Part shown: positions 14,920-23,949 of the stretch, one piece after another
Layout of the letters: every line of letters starts with the position of its first letter
How positions within the stretch are numbered: position 1 is the first letter of the stretch
Assembly (NCBI GenBank): GCA_031261295.1
Contig: JAISKT010000027.1
Coordinates: 1 to 44,508 of the forward strand
Reading direction: 5' to 3'
Length of the DNA: 44,508 nucleotides
From: Candidatus Symbiothrix sp.
Lineage (GTDB): Bacteria > Bacteroidota > Bacteroidia > Bacteroidales > Azobacteroidaceae
Translations under genes and position numbers: made by a program
The notes under the pieces: model-generated
Seen by the model: the letters and a program-made list of their open reading frames with translations, nothing else
The model's database searches: none
Told to the model about the DNA's origin: nothing

Positions 14920-17790
14920 ATGAAAAAAACATTTTTAATAACACTACTCATAGCGTGTGCATTGCAAATGCAGGCGCAGTTTTTAATTGGATCGCCCGAT
15001 AGTAGAGACGTGGCGCGCCACGTCTCTACCGAAGAATGGGCTGCGGCAAAAGCGGTACATGGCGATATGTTTGTGCGTGCAGGAATTGTAGTACTGAACC
15101 GTGCCGATATCAATGATCAACGTATTCAAACCGCTTTACGTACACAAGATTTGCTTTCTATTCAACTATTTGATGATGTATCTGTTACAGCAAAGAAAAC
15201 CAATGTTCGCACCACCGGATCCGGTGGAATTTATTGGACGGGAACCATCGTCGAGACGCAATTTATTGCGTCTATACCGAACGGCGAATTAACGCTATTT
15301 ATGAAAAACAATTATTTAGCCGGAACTTTGCGGCAGGGGGATCAAGTGTTTGACATCACATCCGATGAAAACGGCAATCTCAAAGTCGTAGAATTGGATC
15401 AAAATAATAATCCTGCACCTAATGAAGATTGCTATTTCCACGAAGAAGTAGAGACGGCCACGTCTCTACAACAATCAACATCCGGATTACGGGCAGCAAC
15501 CGCTGATCCATCTACCGATGCAGAGGGGCATTACATCATTGATATTTTAGTTCTTTATCCAACTGCTACTGCTACACTAATGGGAGCGAATGCGGAGGCG
15601 CGAACAACAAAAGCGATGGCAATACTTGAAGAAGCCAACGAATGTTTTGAAAACAGCCACATGAATCTGCGCTTTCGTTTAGCACACGACGAAATCAATA
15701 ATGATATTGCGGCCAATGCTACATCAGCAGATGCTGTCAGATTATCTTCTATCACCGCTATGCGAAATGATTATGGCGCCGACATCGTGACTCACTGGAA
15801 TAGTAGCGGAAGCGATGGCACAGCATTTGTGTATGGTGGAAATGCCGGTCAAAGTGGTTACAATACCAGCAAATACAGCGAAGTTATTTCCCGTTATACC
15901 TTTGTCCACGAAGCCGGACACAATCTGGGTGGACGCCACGACCGTTATGAATACCGAGATCAGACATCCTACTTGACAAATAATCCCGGTGATAATTTTG
16001 GAAAATGTTTCCTTACCTATCGCACGATTATGGCCTATGATAATAGCAAACAATTACCCGGAGCGGCAAACGTGGGAAGAAGCAGGATCAAAGCTTTCTC
16101 CAACCCTGATGTTTCCTATAATCCGGACAGTAAGATTTTTGGCACCGGCAGTGCGAATGGATTTGTTCCAACCGGGATTGCAATAACATCAGAGACTCCA
16201 ATATCTGCTATTATCGATGGAGGTCCTGCTAATAATGCGCGATACATGAGTGCAAACGCATCGGCAGTTTCCGCAGTCAATAATCCAATCACAACTCAAC
16301 CTACATTCACATTGAAAGTGACTGATGGAACACCGGCAACAGTAGTTGTAACAGCCGGTACATCCGTTGAAATTACAGCCAATGCCGCACCGGAAGGACA
16401 AGTATTTGCAGGCTGGGTCAGTGGCGACAGAGGAAGTATTGCCGGAATACTGGATGACCCAACCAAATCAACGACAAATGTCAATATGTTGTCAAAAGAT
16501 CTATGGGTGAAGGCAACTTACATCGTAGCAGAACCCGGAACTGAAACAAAACCTTTCCCGGTTGCCAATAGAGCCGATCTGGAAAAAATCAAAGACGATT
16601 TATCATCTTATTATATACTAACTGATGACATAGACTTAGCCGGTAGCGATTGGACTCCCATCGCAGGAATTTTTACGGGTACGCTGTGGGGAGAGGGTCA
16701 TGCCATTAAAAATATCTCCATTAATACTTCTGTCGCTAAAGTTGGACTTTTTGCCGATTTAGGTAATGGCGCATTCATTGAAGGTGTAAACATCGTGGGC
16801 GGAAATATTACTTCTTCTGCAGCGGGCGCACAAGTAGGCGCTATTGCCGGATATATTAGTAATGCGAATGTCATTATTACAAAATGTAGTAATACAGCAA
16901 CTATTACAGCCACCGGCGCTACGGCTCAAGTAGGTGGTCTCGTGGGTAGTATCAAAGGCGCTTTTGCCACTATTTCTTCCAGCTTCAATAAAGGGAACGT
17001 TACGGGAGGACAATATGTCGGAGGGATTGTCGGTCGTGGAGCTGACGGGCAAAATACCGTTACGATTAGCAACTGTTATAGTCAGGCAACCGTATCTTCT
17101 GCTGTGGCTTCTGCGTATGTGGCCGGAATAGCCGGATATCTGTATAGTGGTCGGGGTATTTATACTGTGGAAAATTGCTATGCCACAGGAAGTGTTGAGA
17201 ATACCGGCAATGGTTCGGCCGTAGGAATAGTGGGTCGCGCGTGGGATAACGCCGGCACGATTATTCAACACAATGTAGCTTTACAAGACAATCTTACCGG
17301 TAGCGATGCCAATACGGTAGCCATTTTGGGAAGTGAAGTAAATACGGGAACGAAAGAAAATTATTCCAATGCCGCCATGCTTTTAAATGGTGTCGCAAAA
17401 ACCGATGAAAGCGCGAAAAACGGTACAGCAGTTTCTCTTAACGACGCTAAAACGGTAGCATTCTATACGACTGCTCCTTTGGCTTGGGATTTTACCGATA
17501 CATGGACAATCACAGACGGATCTTTCCCTTATTTCCAATGGGAAAAGGCTGGCAACGTAGGGATTGAGTTACCCAAAGTTGTCAACCCGTTGAAAGCCTC
17601 TGCTTCCAATGGTATTTTGACAGTGAAAGGGCTGGTTGCCGGCGAATTCGTTCGCGTATATACCCTGCTCGGACAAACGGTTTCCAGCTGGACAGCCACC
17701 AGTACGGAAAAAACCATTTCTTTGCCTGCTTCCGGAATCTATATCGTTGCCGCAGGCAATAAAGCCGTGAAAGTGTTGGCAGAAAAATAA
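14920..17790 (+). CDS. Secreted metzincin (M12/reprolysin-like) metalloprotease with GLUG repeats, protease 1
   Basis: A 956-aa protein with a signal peptide ending in MQAQ (about residue 22) and a pro-region to about residue 200. The catalytic domain (about 202-440) has the zinc motif HEAGHNLGGRHD (H330, E331, H334, H340) and Met-turn residue M371 in TIMAYDN, which define a metzincin. A divergent InlB-type beta repeat (about 465-545, 'GQVFAGWVSG...LWVKATY') and GLUG repeats (about 545-870) follow. The C-terminal tail (885-956, ending GIYIVAAGNKAVKVLAEK) is T9SS-like. The pro-region contains three in-frame palindromes (15002, 15250, 15448). It has its own -7 box and a hairpin 7 nt after its stop. 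It is closely similar to protease 3 in the pro-region and to protease 2 throughout. It is expected to act at the cell surface or outside the cell on proteins. Confidence 0.93.
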   Translation: MKKTFLITLLIACALQMQAQFLIGSPDSRDVARHVSTEEWAAAKAVHGDMFVRAGIVVLNRADINDQRIQTALRTQDLLSIQLFDDVSVTAKKTNVRTTGSGGIYWTGTIVETQFIASIPNGELTLFMKNNYLAGTLRQGDQVFDITSDENGNLKVVELDQNNNPAPNEDCYFHEEVETATSLQQSTSGLRAATADPSTDAEGHYIIDILVLYPTATATLMGANAEARTTKAMAILEEANECFENSHMNLRFRLAHDEINNDIAANATSADAVRLSSITAMRNDYGADIVTHWNSSGSDGTAFVYGGNAGQSGYNTSKYSEVISRYTFVHEAGHNLGGRHDRYEYRDQTSYLTNNPGDNFGKCFLTYRTIMAYDNSKQLPGAANVGRSRIKAFSNPDVSYNPDSKIFGTGSANGFVPTGIAITSETPISAIIDGGPANNARYMSANASAVSAVNNPITTQPTFTLKVTDGTPATVVVTAGTSVEITANAAPEGQVFAGWVSGDRGSIAGILDDPTKSTTNVNMLSKDLWVKATYIVAEPGTETKPFPVANRADLEKIKDDLSSYYILTDDIDLAGSDWTPIAGIFTGTLWGEGHAIKNISINTSVAKVGLFADLGNGAFIEGVNIVGGNITSSAAGAQVGAIAGYISNANVIITKCSNTATITATGATAQVGGLVGSIKGAFATISSSFNKGNVTGGQYVGGIVGRGADGQNTVTISNCYSQATVSSAVASAYVAGIAGYLYSGRGIYTVENCYATGSVENTGNGSAVGIVGRAWDNAGTIIQHNVALQDNLTGSDANTVAILGSEVNTGTKENYSNAAMLLNGVAKTDESAKNGTAVSLNDAKTVAFYTTAPLAWDFTDTWTITDGSFPYFQWEKAGNVGIELPKVVNPLKASASNGILTVKGLVAGEFVRVYTLLGQTVSSWTATSTEKTISLPASGIYIVAAGNKAVKVLAEK
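15002..15029. repeat. In-frame palindromic element, site A, protease 1
   Basis: A perfect 28-nt palindrome: GTAGAGACGTGGCG followed by its exact reverse complement, inside the coding sequence at codons 28-37. It is read in the frame that gives S-RDVARHV-ST. The same site is filled in proteases 2 (24050) and 3 (26885). Confidence 0.85.
15250..15277. repeat. In-frame palindromic element, site B, protease 1
   Basis: The arms GTCGAGACGCAATT and TATTGCGTCTATAC span 28 nt with few mismatches. It is read as VETQFIASI at about codons 111-119. The site is empty in protease 2, whose gene is 27 nt shorter here. Confidence 0.8.
15448..15469. repeat. In-frame palindromic element, site C, protease 1 (short form)
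   Basis: GTAGAGACG-GCCA-CGTCTCTAC: perfect 9-nt arms with a 4-nt centre (22 nt), read as VETATSL at about codons 177-183. The equivalent in protease 3 is the full 28 nt, so the centre here has lost 6 nt (two codons). Confidence 0.8.
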
Positions 17791-17796
17791 AAAACC

Positions 17797-17824
17797 GTAA
17801 GGGCGAATCCTTATTCGCCCTTGC
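17797..17824. repeat. 28-nt palindromic element, intergenic copy 4
   Basis: The arms GTAAGGGCGAAT and ATTCGCCCTTGC surround CCTT, starting 7 nt after the protease 1 stop. It separates protease 1 from the second SusCD pair. No T run follows directly. Confidence 0.75.
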
Positions 17825-17876
17825 CGGAAAAGTTAAATTTTATACTATTTGAAATTTTAAATTATAACGTAAGTTT

Positions 17877-20800
17877 ATGAAGAAACTATGCATTTTTTTA
17901 TTTTGCCTGTTTTTAGGCATAGGATGGGTTTCAGCTCAAACTACGAAGGTAACAGGAACAGTTACTTACGCAGATGACGGAGAGCCTATTATTGGAGCGT
18001 CTGTACTTGTAAAAGGTACAAAAATTGCCGCTGTTACGGATATTGACGGTAAGTTCGCACTGGATGTACCCGGTGACGCAAAGACGCTTTTCATTACGTA
18101 TCTGGGAATGATTTCCCGTGAAATAGCCGTAGCGCCTATGGTCAATGTAGCGATGAAAACGGACAATCAGCTCCTTGACGAAGTAGTGGTGACAGGATAT
18201 GGTACTACGAAAAAATCGGTTTATTCGGGTGCTGCCTCTGTGATTGACGCAAAAAAATTGGCGGATATACCGGCTATGTCGATGAATGCCATGTTGCAAG
18301 GGAATGCTTCCGGTGTAATGGTCACTTCGGGTACCAACCAACCGGGTGCAGTGGCTGACGTGCGCATCCGTGGTATGGGTTCTATCAATGCAAGCAAAAG
18401 TCCGCTCTATGTAATAGATGGTGTGCCGGTAATGTCCGGTGATATTGGCGTAACTTTCGATAATGCTCCGGGATTTGACGTTATGAGTACATTGAGTACT
18501 TCGGATATTGAAAACATTACCGTGATCAAGGACGCTGCCGCTGCTGCTTTGTATGGTTCTCGTGCCGCTAATGGGGTAATTGTGATTACAACCAAATCCG
18601 GTAAAAAAGGAAAGACCGTATTTAATGTAAAAGCAGATATGGGATTCTCTGATTTTGCTATGCCTTATCGTACCATGATGAGCGGACAAGAACGTCGTGA
18701 TAAACAAATCGAAGGCTATCGTAATTATTGGGATGCAACCGGTGGCGTTTTCTCAGGTTCAACAAATTATACGGATGTAGATGATTATATTACTCAAAAT
18801 ATTAATGGCACAGCCCCAATTCCCTGGATGGGCTATTTTGAAGATTGGGACAAAGTATTATTCAAAACAGGATCTTACAGCAATTATGAAGCATCCGCTT
18901 CAGGAGGGAATGAAACCATGCGTACCTACGCTTCGTTAGGCTATGCAAATCAAGAAGGTTCCACCATAAATTCCGGTTTGGAACGTATCTCCGGTAAATT
19001 CAATTTGGATTGGGATGCTACTAAGAAAATGACCGTTGGAATTAAATCCTTGGTGTCGCAAGTGGAGCAAGATGTCTTCTCGGAAGGACAGGCCTATACT
19101 TCGCCTTTCTATTCTTCTCGCAGAGCGGTGACTCCTTCCGATCCTGTTTACAATGAAGACGGTACTTGGAACACCTCTATTATTGGTAGTGCTGCTACTC
19201 GTAATCCGAAATTGGCTCAAACCTATAATACAAAAACACAAAAAGTGATCCGTGCCAATAATGTGCTGTACGCGCAATATGCGATTTTGCCCGAATTAAA
19301 ATACAAGGCCTCTTTTAGTTATGATTTCAACTACAGTAGAACTGATTCTTGGACGGATCCGCGCACTTCGGATGGAGCCTCTAAAAATGGGGTAAAGAGT
19401 GTGTATATCTATGATTATAATAAATGGCAACTGTCTAATTCTGCTTCCTATGTAAAAACATTTGCAGAAAAACATAATTTGGATGCTCTTGTGGCATTTG
19501 AGGTGGAAGACTACTACCGCGATTATCTTTATGGTTCGCAGTCAGGCTTTCTTGATCCCGAACTAAACGCCATTGCCAATGGAGAATTGAAGGAGGGCAT
19601 TTCGGGTAGTCCGAATGGATGGCGCATGGTATCTTTGGTCTCACGTGCTAATTATGACTATATGGGAAAATACTATGCGGGCGTTTCTTTCCGTTATGAC
19701 GGTTCTTCTAAATTGTCGAAAACAGACAACAAAAATTGGGCTCCCTTTTGGTCTGTTTCCGGTTCTTGGCGTGTAACCGAGGAAGATTTTATGGAAGATT
19801 ATAAACAGACCCTTTCCGATTTGCGTATCAGAGCTTCTTATGGTACCAGTGGTACTTTGCCGTCCGATTTATACGGTTTTTATGGTTTGAGTAGCTTGAG
19901 TGCCGACTATAAATATATGAACAAAGGAGGTATCGCTTCTTCTCAGGTGGCAAACACTAATTTGACTTGGGAAAAGAATGCCGCTTTTAATCTTGGCTTG
20001 GATGTTCAGTTGTTTAAGCGGGTCAATGTATCGTTAGAATATTACAATCGTGTAACGAAAGATTTGTTATATCCTTTCCCTATTTCTTATACCACCGGAT
20101 ACAGCACTTACTTCCGTAATATCGGACAGTTGCAAAATCGTGGTTTTGAAGTGGATATTAACTCTACTAACATTACTACGAAAGATTTCACTTGGAGCAC
20201 CCGTTTGAATTTGGGTCAAAACCGCAATAAAGTTTTGAAATTGGACGGTGATATTACCGAATTGGTGAGCGGACATTTTATTCATAAAATAGGTGCCAAT
20301 TACTATACTTTCTATTTGGTTGAATTTGCAGGGATAGACCCCGAAGATGGAGAACCGATGTTTGTGAAAAACAAAAAAGTAACGGATGAAAATGGAAATG
20401 TAACGATAGATAAGAGTACGACTAAAACATACAGTGAAGCCTCTCGAACTGAACATAAAGGACTTGAACCTACATTATCCGGTGGTTTGACGAATACTTT
20501 GTCTTACAAAATGTTCGATTTGAGTTTTCAGGTAAACTTTAATTACGGTGGTTATAGTTATGATGATGCGGCACAAAAAGTAGAACATGGGGGAGCAGAT
20601 ATGAGAACGACTATTCCGGTATATTATGCCGACAGTTGGAAAAAACCGGGAGATAAGACAGATATTGAACGTTTTATATACGGTCGTCCGAATGCCATGA
20701 GTGGTTACACCACTACCCGTCGTATGCACTCTACCGATTATGTGCGTTTGCAAAACTTGACTTTTGGTGTGAATGCTCCGAAAACATGGTTGAAACATAC

Positions 20801-20960
20801 CGGTTTGTCTAACGTGCGTTTATATACCTCCGGAACCAACTTGTTGACTTGGGCAAAATTCGACTGGTACGATCCGACAGGTTTGGAACAAGATGGTAAT
20901 TCCGATTGGTCGCAACCACCTTTGAAGACTTGGACATTTGGTATTGATATTAAATTTTAA
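17877..20960 (+). CDS. SusC/RagA-type TonB-linked outer membrane receptor (complete)
   Basis: A 1027-aa protein with a signal peptide (to about residue 20, GWVSAQ), a carboxypeptidase-like regulatory domain (about 24-95, 'VTGTVTYADDGEPIIGASVLVKGT'), and the TonB-box-like segment LDEVVVTGYG. The plug domain carries the SusC-type motifs 'VRIRGMGSINASKSPLYVIDGVP' and 'IENITVIKDAAAAALYGSRAANGVIVITTKSGK'. The rest is a 22-strand barrel ending GIDIKF. By family it imports oligomers across the outer membrane using TonB energy. It is followed after 34 nt by its SusD partner. It is the full-length counterpart of the truncated receptor at the left edge and probably arose with it by module duplication. 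No associated anti-sigma or hybrid regulator was seen in the window. Confidence 0.97.
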   Translation: MKKLCIFLFCLFLGIGWVSAQTTKVTGTVTYADDGEPIIGASVLVKGTKIAAVTDIDGKFALDVPGDAKTLFITYLGMISREIAVAPMVNVAMKTDNQLLDEVVVTGYGTTKKSVYSGAASVIDAKKLADIPAMSMNAMLQGNASGVMVTSGTNQPGAVADVRIRGMGSINASKSPLYVIDGVPVMSGDIGVTFDNAPGFDVMSTLSTSDIENITVIKDAAAAALYGSRAANGVIVITTKSGKKGKTVFNVKADMGFSDFAMPYRTMMSGQERRDKQIEGYRNYWDATGGVFSGSTNYTDVDDYITQNINGTAPIPWMGYFEDWDKVLFKTGSYSNYEASASGGNETMRTYASLGYANQEGSTINSGLERISGKFNLDWDATKKMTVGIKSLVSQVEQDVFSEGQAYTSPFYSSRRAVTPSDPVYNEDGTWNTSIIGSAATRNPKLAQTYNTKTQKVIRANNVLYAQYAILPELKYKASFSYDFNYSRTDSWTDPRTSDGASKNGVKSVYIYDYNKWQLSNSASYVKTFAEKHNLDALVAFEVEDYYRDYLYGSQSGFLDPELNAIANGELKEGISGSPNGWRMVSLVSRANYDYMGKYYAGVSFRYDGSSKLSKTDNKNWAPFWSVSGSWRVTEEDFMEDYKQTLSDLRIRASYGTSGTLPSDLYGFYGLSSLSADYKYMNKGGIASSQVANTNLTWEKNAAFNLGLDVQLFKRVNVSLEYYNRVTKDLLYPFPISYTTGYSTYFRNIGQLQNRGFEVDINSTNITTKDFTWSTRLNLGQNRNKVLKLDGDITELVSGHFIHKIGANYYTFYLVEFAGIDPEDGEPMFVKNKKVTDENGNVTIDKSTTKTYSEASRTEHKGLEPTLSGGLTNTLSYKMFDLSFQVNFNYGGYSYDDAAQKVEHGGADMRTTIPVYYADSWKKPGDKTDIERFIYGRPNAMSGYTTTRRMHSTDYVRLQNLTFGVNAPKTWLKHTGLSNVRLYTSGTNLLTWAKFDWYDPTGLEQDGNSDWSQPPLKTWTFGIDIKF

Positions 20961-20994
20961 TGGCTGAAAAAATAATTATATAATAAAGATTTTC

Positions 20995-22476
20995 ATGAAA
21001 AAATATATAAATATAGTTTTGTCCTGCTTTATTTTGTTGTTAGCAACGGCTTGCAACGATTATCTGGACTTAAAACCTTCTACATCTGTAATAGATGAGG
21101 GAGTGAGTATGAAATCGCTGACGGATGTCAATGCGCGTTTGAATGGCGTTTACAGCCAAATGCGTACTTTTGAGTATTATGGCGCACGTATGACCTATTA
21201 TGGAGATGTGTGTGGTGATGATATGCAATCTGTAGCTACCGGCAAACGAACAACGGATTTTTATCAGTTTACCTTCAACAAAACAAATGCACCCAGCAAT
21301 TTTTGGAGTAAATGTTATTCCATTATTAAAAATGCGAATATTATTTTAGCGGGTATAGATCTCGTTCCTACAACTACGGATGCAGAGAAAGCAACATTGG
21401 CGGACTACAAAGGGCAGGCTTTAACCCTGCGTGCGTTAGCTCATTTTGATTTGACCCGTCTATACGGTTATCCGTATGCGAAAGACCATGGCGCATCTTA
21501 TGGGGTGCCCATTATTGACACTCCCGTAGAAGCGTATTACGTTCCCTCACGTAACACAGTAGCTGAATGTTATGCCTTTGTTATCAAGGATTTGGATGAT
21601 GCTTCAAAATTGATGAAAGGAACGAAAAACAATGGCCATTTTACCAAATGGGCTACGTTGTCTTTGTTGAGCCGTGCTTATCTTTACAGAGGAGACGATG
21701 CTCTGGGAGATAATACCAATGCTTTACAAACAGCCAAAGAGGCTATTGCCGGTGCAGAATCTAATGGCGTAAAATTATGGACAGCCGCAGAATATAAAAC
21801 GGCTTGGGCAGCTGAATTTAGCGGTGAAGTGTTGTTTGAATTACCGGTAATAACAGGTGAAGGTCCAGGTAATGATGGAATTGCTTATCTCGTGGCTCCC
21901 AGAGGATACGACGACCTTGTAATCAGTGATGATTGGATCGTAAAATTAATGGGTGATCAAAAAACGGATATACGTTACACTTGCATGATCAAAACCCCGC
22001 TTCCAACCAGTAAAGCCGGTACCCGCTATGTGTGGAAATATCCGGTGCAACCGGATGAAAGTGCAGATGCACTCAATCTGGGTAATATCAAGGTACTTCG
22101 TTTGTCTGAAACTTATTTGATTGCAGCAGAAGCGGCAGCAAAATTGGGCGCAAATGACGATGCGGTGAAATATCTGAATGCAATATCTACACGTGGTTTG
22201 GCTGCTAATAACTTTACAGGTAAGACCGTTACGCTGGATGATGTATTGACGGAACGTCGCAAAGAGTTGATCGGTGAAGGACATCGTTTCTTTGATGCCA
22301 TTCGTAATCACAAACACATAGTGCGTTCTAAAGACAATAAATACGCACATTTGGTCGGCATTGATCCGGGCGCATGGGATTTCGATTGGGACTATTTCAA
22401 AGTAGTATTGGCTGTGCCTGTACACGAAACCGATTTGGCAGGTATAGTATCGGAACAACAAAACCCCGGTTATTGA
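20995..22476 (+). CDS. SusD/RagB family surface lipoprotein
   Basis: A 493-aa protein with lipobox ATAC (Cys20) followed by NDYLDLKPS, the classic SusD N-terminus. Internal signatures include 'LADYKGQALTLRALAHFDLTRLYGYPY', 'KWATLSLLSRAYLYRGD', 'LSETYLIAAEAAAKLG' and 'ERRKELIGEGHRFFDAIRN', all characteristic of the SusD TPR-like fold and its C-terminal region. It is 34 nt downstream of the SusC gene and forms its lid lipoprotein. A palindromic hairpin starts 8 nt after the stop, so the SusC-SusD unit probably ends here. The protein is shorter than the SusD of the first module (578 aa) and not closely similar to it, so the two uptake systems may differ in ligand (inference). Confidence 0.96.
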   Translation: MKKYINIVLSCFILLLATACNDYLDLKPSTSVIDEGVSMKSLTDVNARLNGVYSQMRTFEYYGARMTYYGDVCGDDMQSVATGKRTTDFYQFTFNKTNAPSNFWSKCYSIIKNANIILAGIDLVPTTTDAEKATLADYKGQALTLRALAHFDLTRLYGYPYAKDHGASYGVPIIDTPVEAYYVPSRNTVAECYAFVIKDLDDASKLMKGTKNNGHFTKWATLSLLSRAYLYRGDDALGDNTNALQTAKEAIAGAESNGVKLWTAAEYKTAWAAEFSGEVLFELPVITGEGPGNDGIAYLVAPRGYDDLVISDDWIVKLMGDQKTDIRYTCMIKTPLPTSKAGTRYVWKYPVQPDESADALNLGNIKVLRLSETYLIAAEAAAKLGANDDAVKYLNAISTRGLAANNFTGKTVTLDDVLTERRKELIGEGHRFFDAIRNHKHIVRSKDNKYAHLVGIDPGAWDFDWDYFKVVLAVPVHETDLAGIVSEQQNPGY

Positions 22477-22483
22477 AAATTCA

Positions 22484-22511
22484 TCAGGGCGCACGGGTGT
22501 GTGCGCCCTGA
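22484..22511. repeat. 28-nt palindromic element, intergenic copy 5
   Basis: The arms TCAGGGCGCAC and GTGCGCCCTGA form a perfect 11-bp stem around GGGTGT, starting 8 nt after the SusD stop. Likely 3' end structure or terminator. Confidence 0.75.
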
Positions 22512-22518
22512 ATATATA

Positions 22519-22541
22519 AACACAATTTAAATTTTATTTTT
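22519..22541 (+). promoter_or_regulatory. AT-rich leader, third version
   Basis: AACACAATTTAAATTTT followed by a T-rich stretch precedes the ATG at 22542. It is a one-base-shorter relative of the leaders at 4758 and 10760. Confidence 0.4.
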
Positions 22542-23882
22542 ATGAAAAAGATTACTCTTATTTTGGCAGCATTCGCGCTGTTGTTCTCTGCGCAAACAAT
22601 GAGCGCTCAATTTTCGGGTGGTAACGGAACGGAAGCTAATCCGTATTTAATCTCAACGAAAGCTGATTTGGAAGCTATTGGTAACTCAGCTTTCTTGGAA
22701 GCAGGTACAGCAGGTTTGTATTTTGAACAAACAGCTGATATTGATTTAGGTGGCGAGGCTACACCTTGGGAACCCATATCACACTTTAGTGACAGTTCTT
22801 TTAAAGGAACTTATAATGGAAATGGAAAGAAAATTACCAATATTTACATCAATACTACCGGCGCTTCGGACGGTCAACAGGAATATTTCGGACTTTTTGG
22901 TGTAGTAGGTGTCGGTGCAGTTATTCAAGATGTACATATTGTAGGCGGATCAATTACCGTAACAGAAAACGGAGGAAGTGTTTACGCTGCCGGCGTTGTA
23001 GGACGTGTGAATGGTAATGATGTTTGGATACTTAATTGTAGCAATAGTGCAAATGTTACTTCAACTGCCAACTCCGGAGCTGCCGGAGGTATTGTCGGTC
23101 GTATTGATGGCGATGGAGGCATTGTTTTTTCAAGTTACAATACAGGTAATGTTTCTTCCGGACAATATACCGGTGGTATTGTTGGTCGTGGCTATGCAGG
23201 GTCTGCTACCATTCAAGATTGCTACAGTGTAGGAAATATTTCTTCTACAGGTTCGGATTCTCCTTATGCAGGTGGAATCGCCGGATATGTTTATACCAGC
23301 GGCACATCTACTGCTCCTTCTTTCTATACCGTGGAAAAGTGCTATGCAGCAGGTACGGTTGCTTGTCCTGCAGGAACAGCAGCAGGCATTGTTGGTCGTG
23401 CAACAAATGACGCTCAAGTAATCGTTCTTCACAATGTGGCTTTACAAACTTCATTGGATGGTAAAGGCAAAGGCATTATTGGCGGTAACGTAAACACTGG
23501 AACTACTGACAATTATTCTATCTCTACTATCCTTATAGATGGAGCGGCTAAGTCTGCTACAACCGCAGCGCATGGTTTGGATGTAACTCCGGAAGATGCA
23601 AAAACAAAGTTGTTCTACGAAACTATCCTGGATTGGGATTTTACCGATGACTGGACGATCGTAGAAGGTGTTTCTTATCCTACATTGCAAGCAAATCCTG
23701 TTATATCAGCCGGTACCGGCATCAACCGGGTGAATGTTGAAAACGGAGCAATTGTAGCTCAAAAATACTACAACTTGCAAGGCATAGAAGTATCAGCAAG
23801 CGCTACCGGTGTGATTATCGTAAAAAATATCCATGCTTCAGGCGCTGTTTCTTCTACTAAAGAATTGAAATTAGCAAAATAA
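22542..23882 (+). CDS. Secreted GLUG-repeat protein with C-terminal sorting-type tail
   Basis: A 446-aa protein. The signal peptide (MKKITLILAAFALLFSAQ, cleaved near MSAQ) is nearly the same as in the 523-aa protein at 3122. The mature N-terminus 'FSGGNGTEANPYLISTKADLEAIG...FEQTADIDLGG' leads into GLUG repeats (AAGVVGRVNG, AAGGIVGRIDG, YTGGIVGRG, YAGGIAGYV, AAGIVGRAT), with NCYS/KCYAAGTV strands between them. The C-terminus (VENGAIVAQKYYNLQGIEV...VIIVKNIHASGAVSSTKELKLAK) is of the second tail type, shared with the 1970-aa protein and protease 3 rather than with the 523-aa protein. Its place after SusCD mirrors that of the 523-aa protein in the first module. A non-enzymatic surface binding role is inferred. 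Confidence 0.87.
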   Translation: MKKITLILAAFALLFSAQTMSAQFSGGNGTEANPYLISTKADLEAIGNSAFLEAGTAGLYFEQTADIDLGGEATPWEPISHFSDSSFKGTYNGNGKKITNIYINTTGASDGQQEYFGLFGVVGVGAVIQDVHIVGGSITVTENGGSVYAAGVVGRVNGNDVWILNCSNSANVTSTANSGAAGGIVGRIDGDGGIVFSSYNTGNVSSGQYTGGIVGRGYAGSATIQDCYSVGNISSTGSDSPYAGGIAGYVYTSGTSTAPSFYTVEKCYAAGTVACPAGTAAGIVGRATNDAQVIVLHNVALQTSLDGKGKGIIGGNVNTGTTDNYSISTILIDGAAKSATTAAHGLDVTPEDAKTKLFYETILDWDFTDDWTIVEGVSYPTLQANPVISAGTGINRVNVENGAIVAQKYYNLQGIEVSASATGVIIVKNIHASGAVSSTKELKLAK

Positions 23883-23885
23883 ATC

Positions 23886-23944
23886 GTAGGGGCGCACCTG
23901 CGTGTGCGCCCTCCTATCGGGCGAACACATAGTTCGCCCCTATA
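23886..23944. repeat. Two tandem palindromic elements (intergenic copies 6 and 7)
   Basis: Hairpin 1 has arms GGGCGCAC and GTGCGCCC around CTGCGT, beginning 4 nt after the GLUG gene stop. Hairpin 2 (23917-23944) has arms GGGCGAAC and GTTCGCCC around ACATA and ends 5 nt before the ATG of protease 2. The second hairpin would therefore sit in the ribosome-binding region of that gene. Confidence 0.75.
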
Positions 23945-23949
23945 ATATT

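Noticed and set aside
17931-18707. 258-codon open frame on the minus strand
   Set aside because: It is antisense to the SusC gene, with His/Arg/Ser-rich low-complexity translation typical of a shadow frame.
23886-23944. Two adjacent hairpins considered as a possible attenuator or riboswitch
   Set aside because: Both belong to the same palindrome family found at other gene ends, and no conserved aptamer-like sequence or leader peptide is visible.
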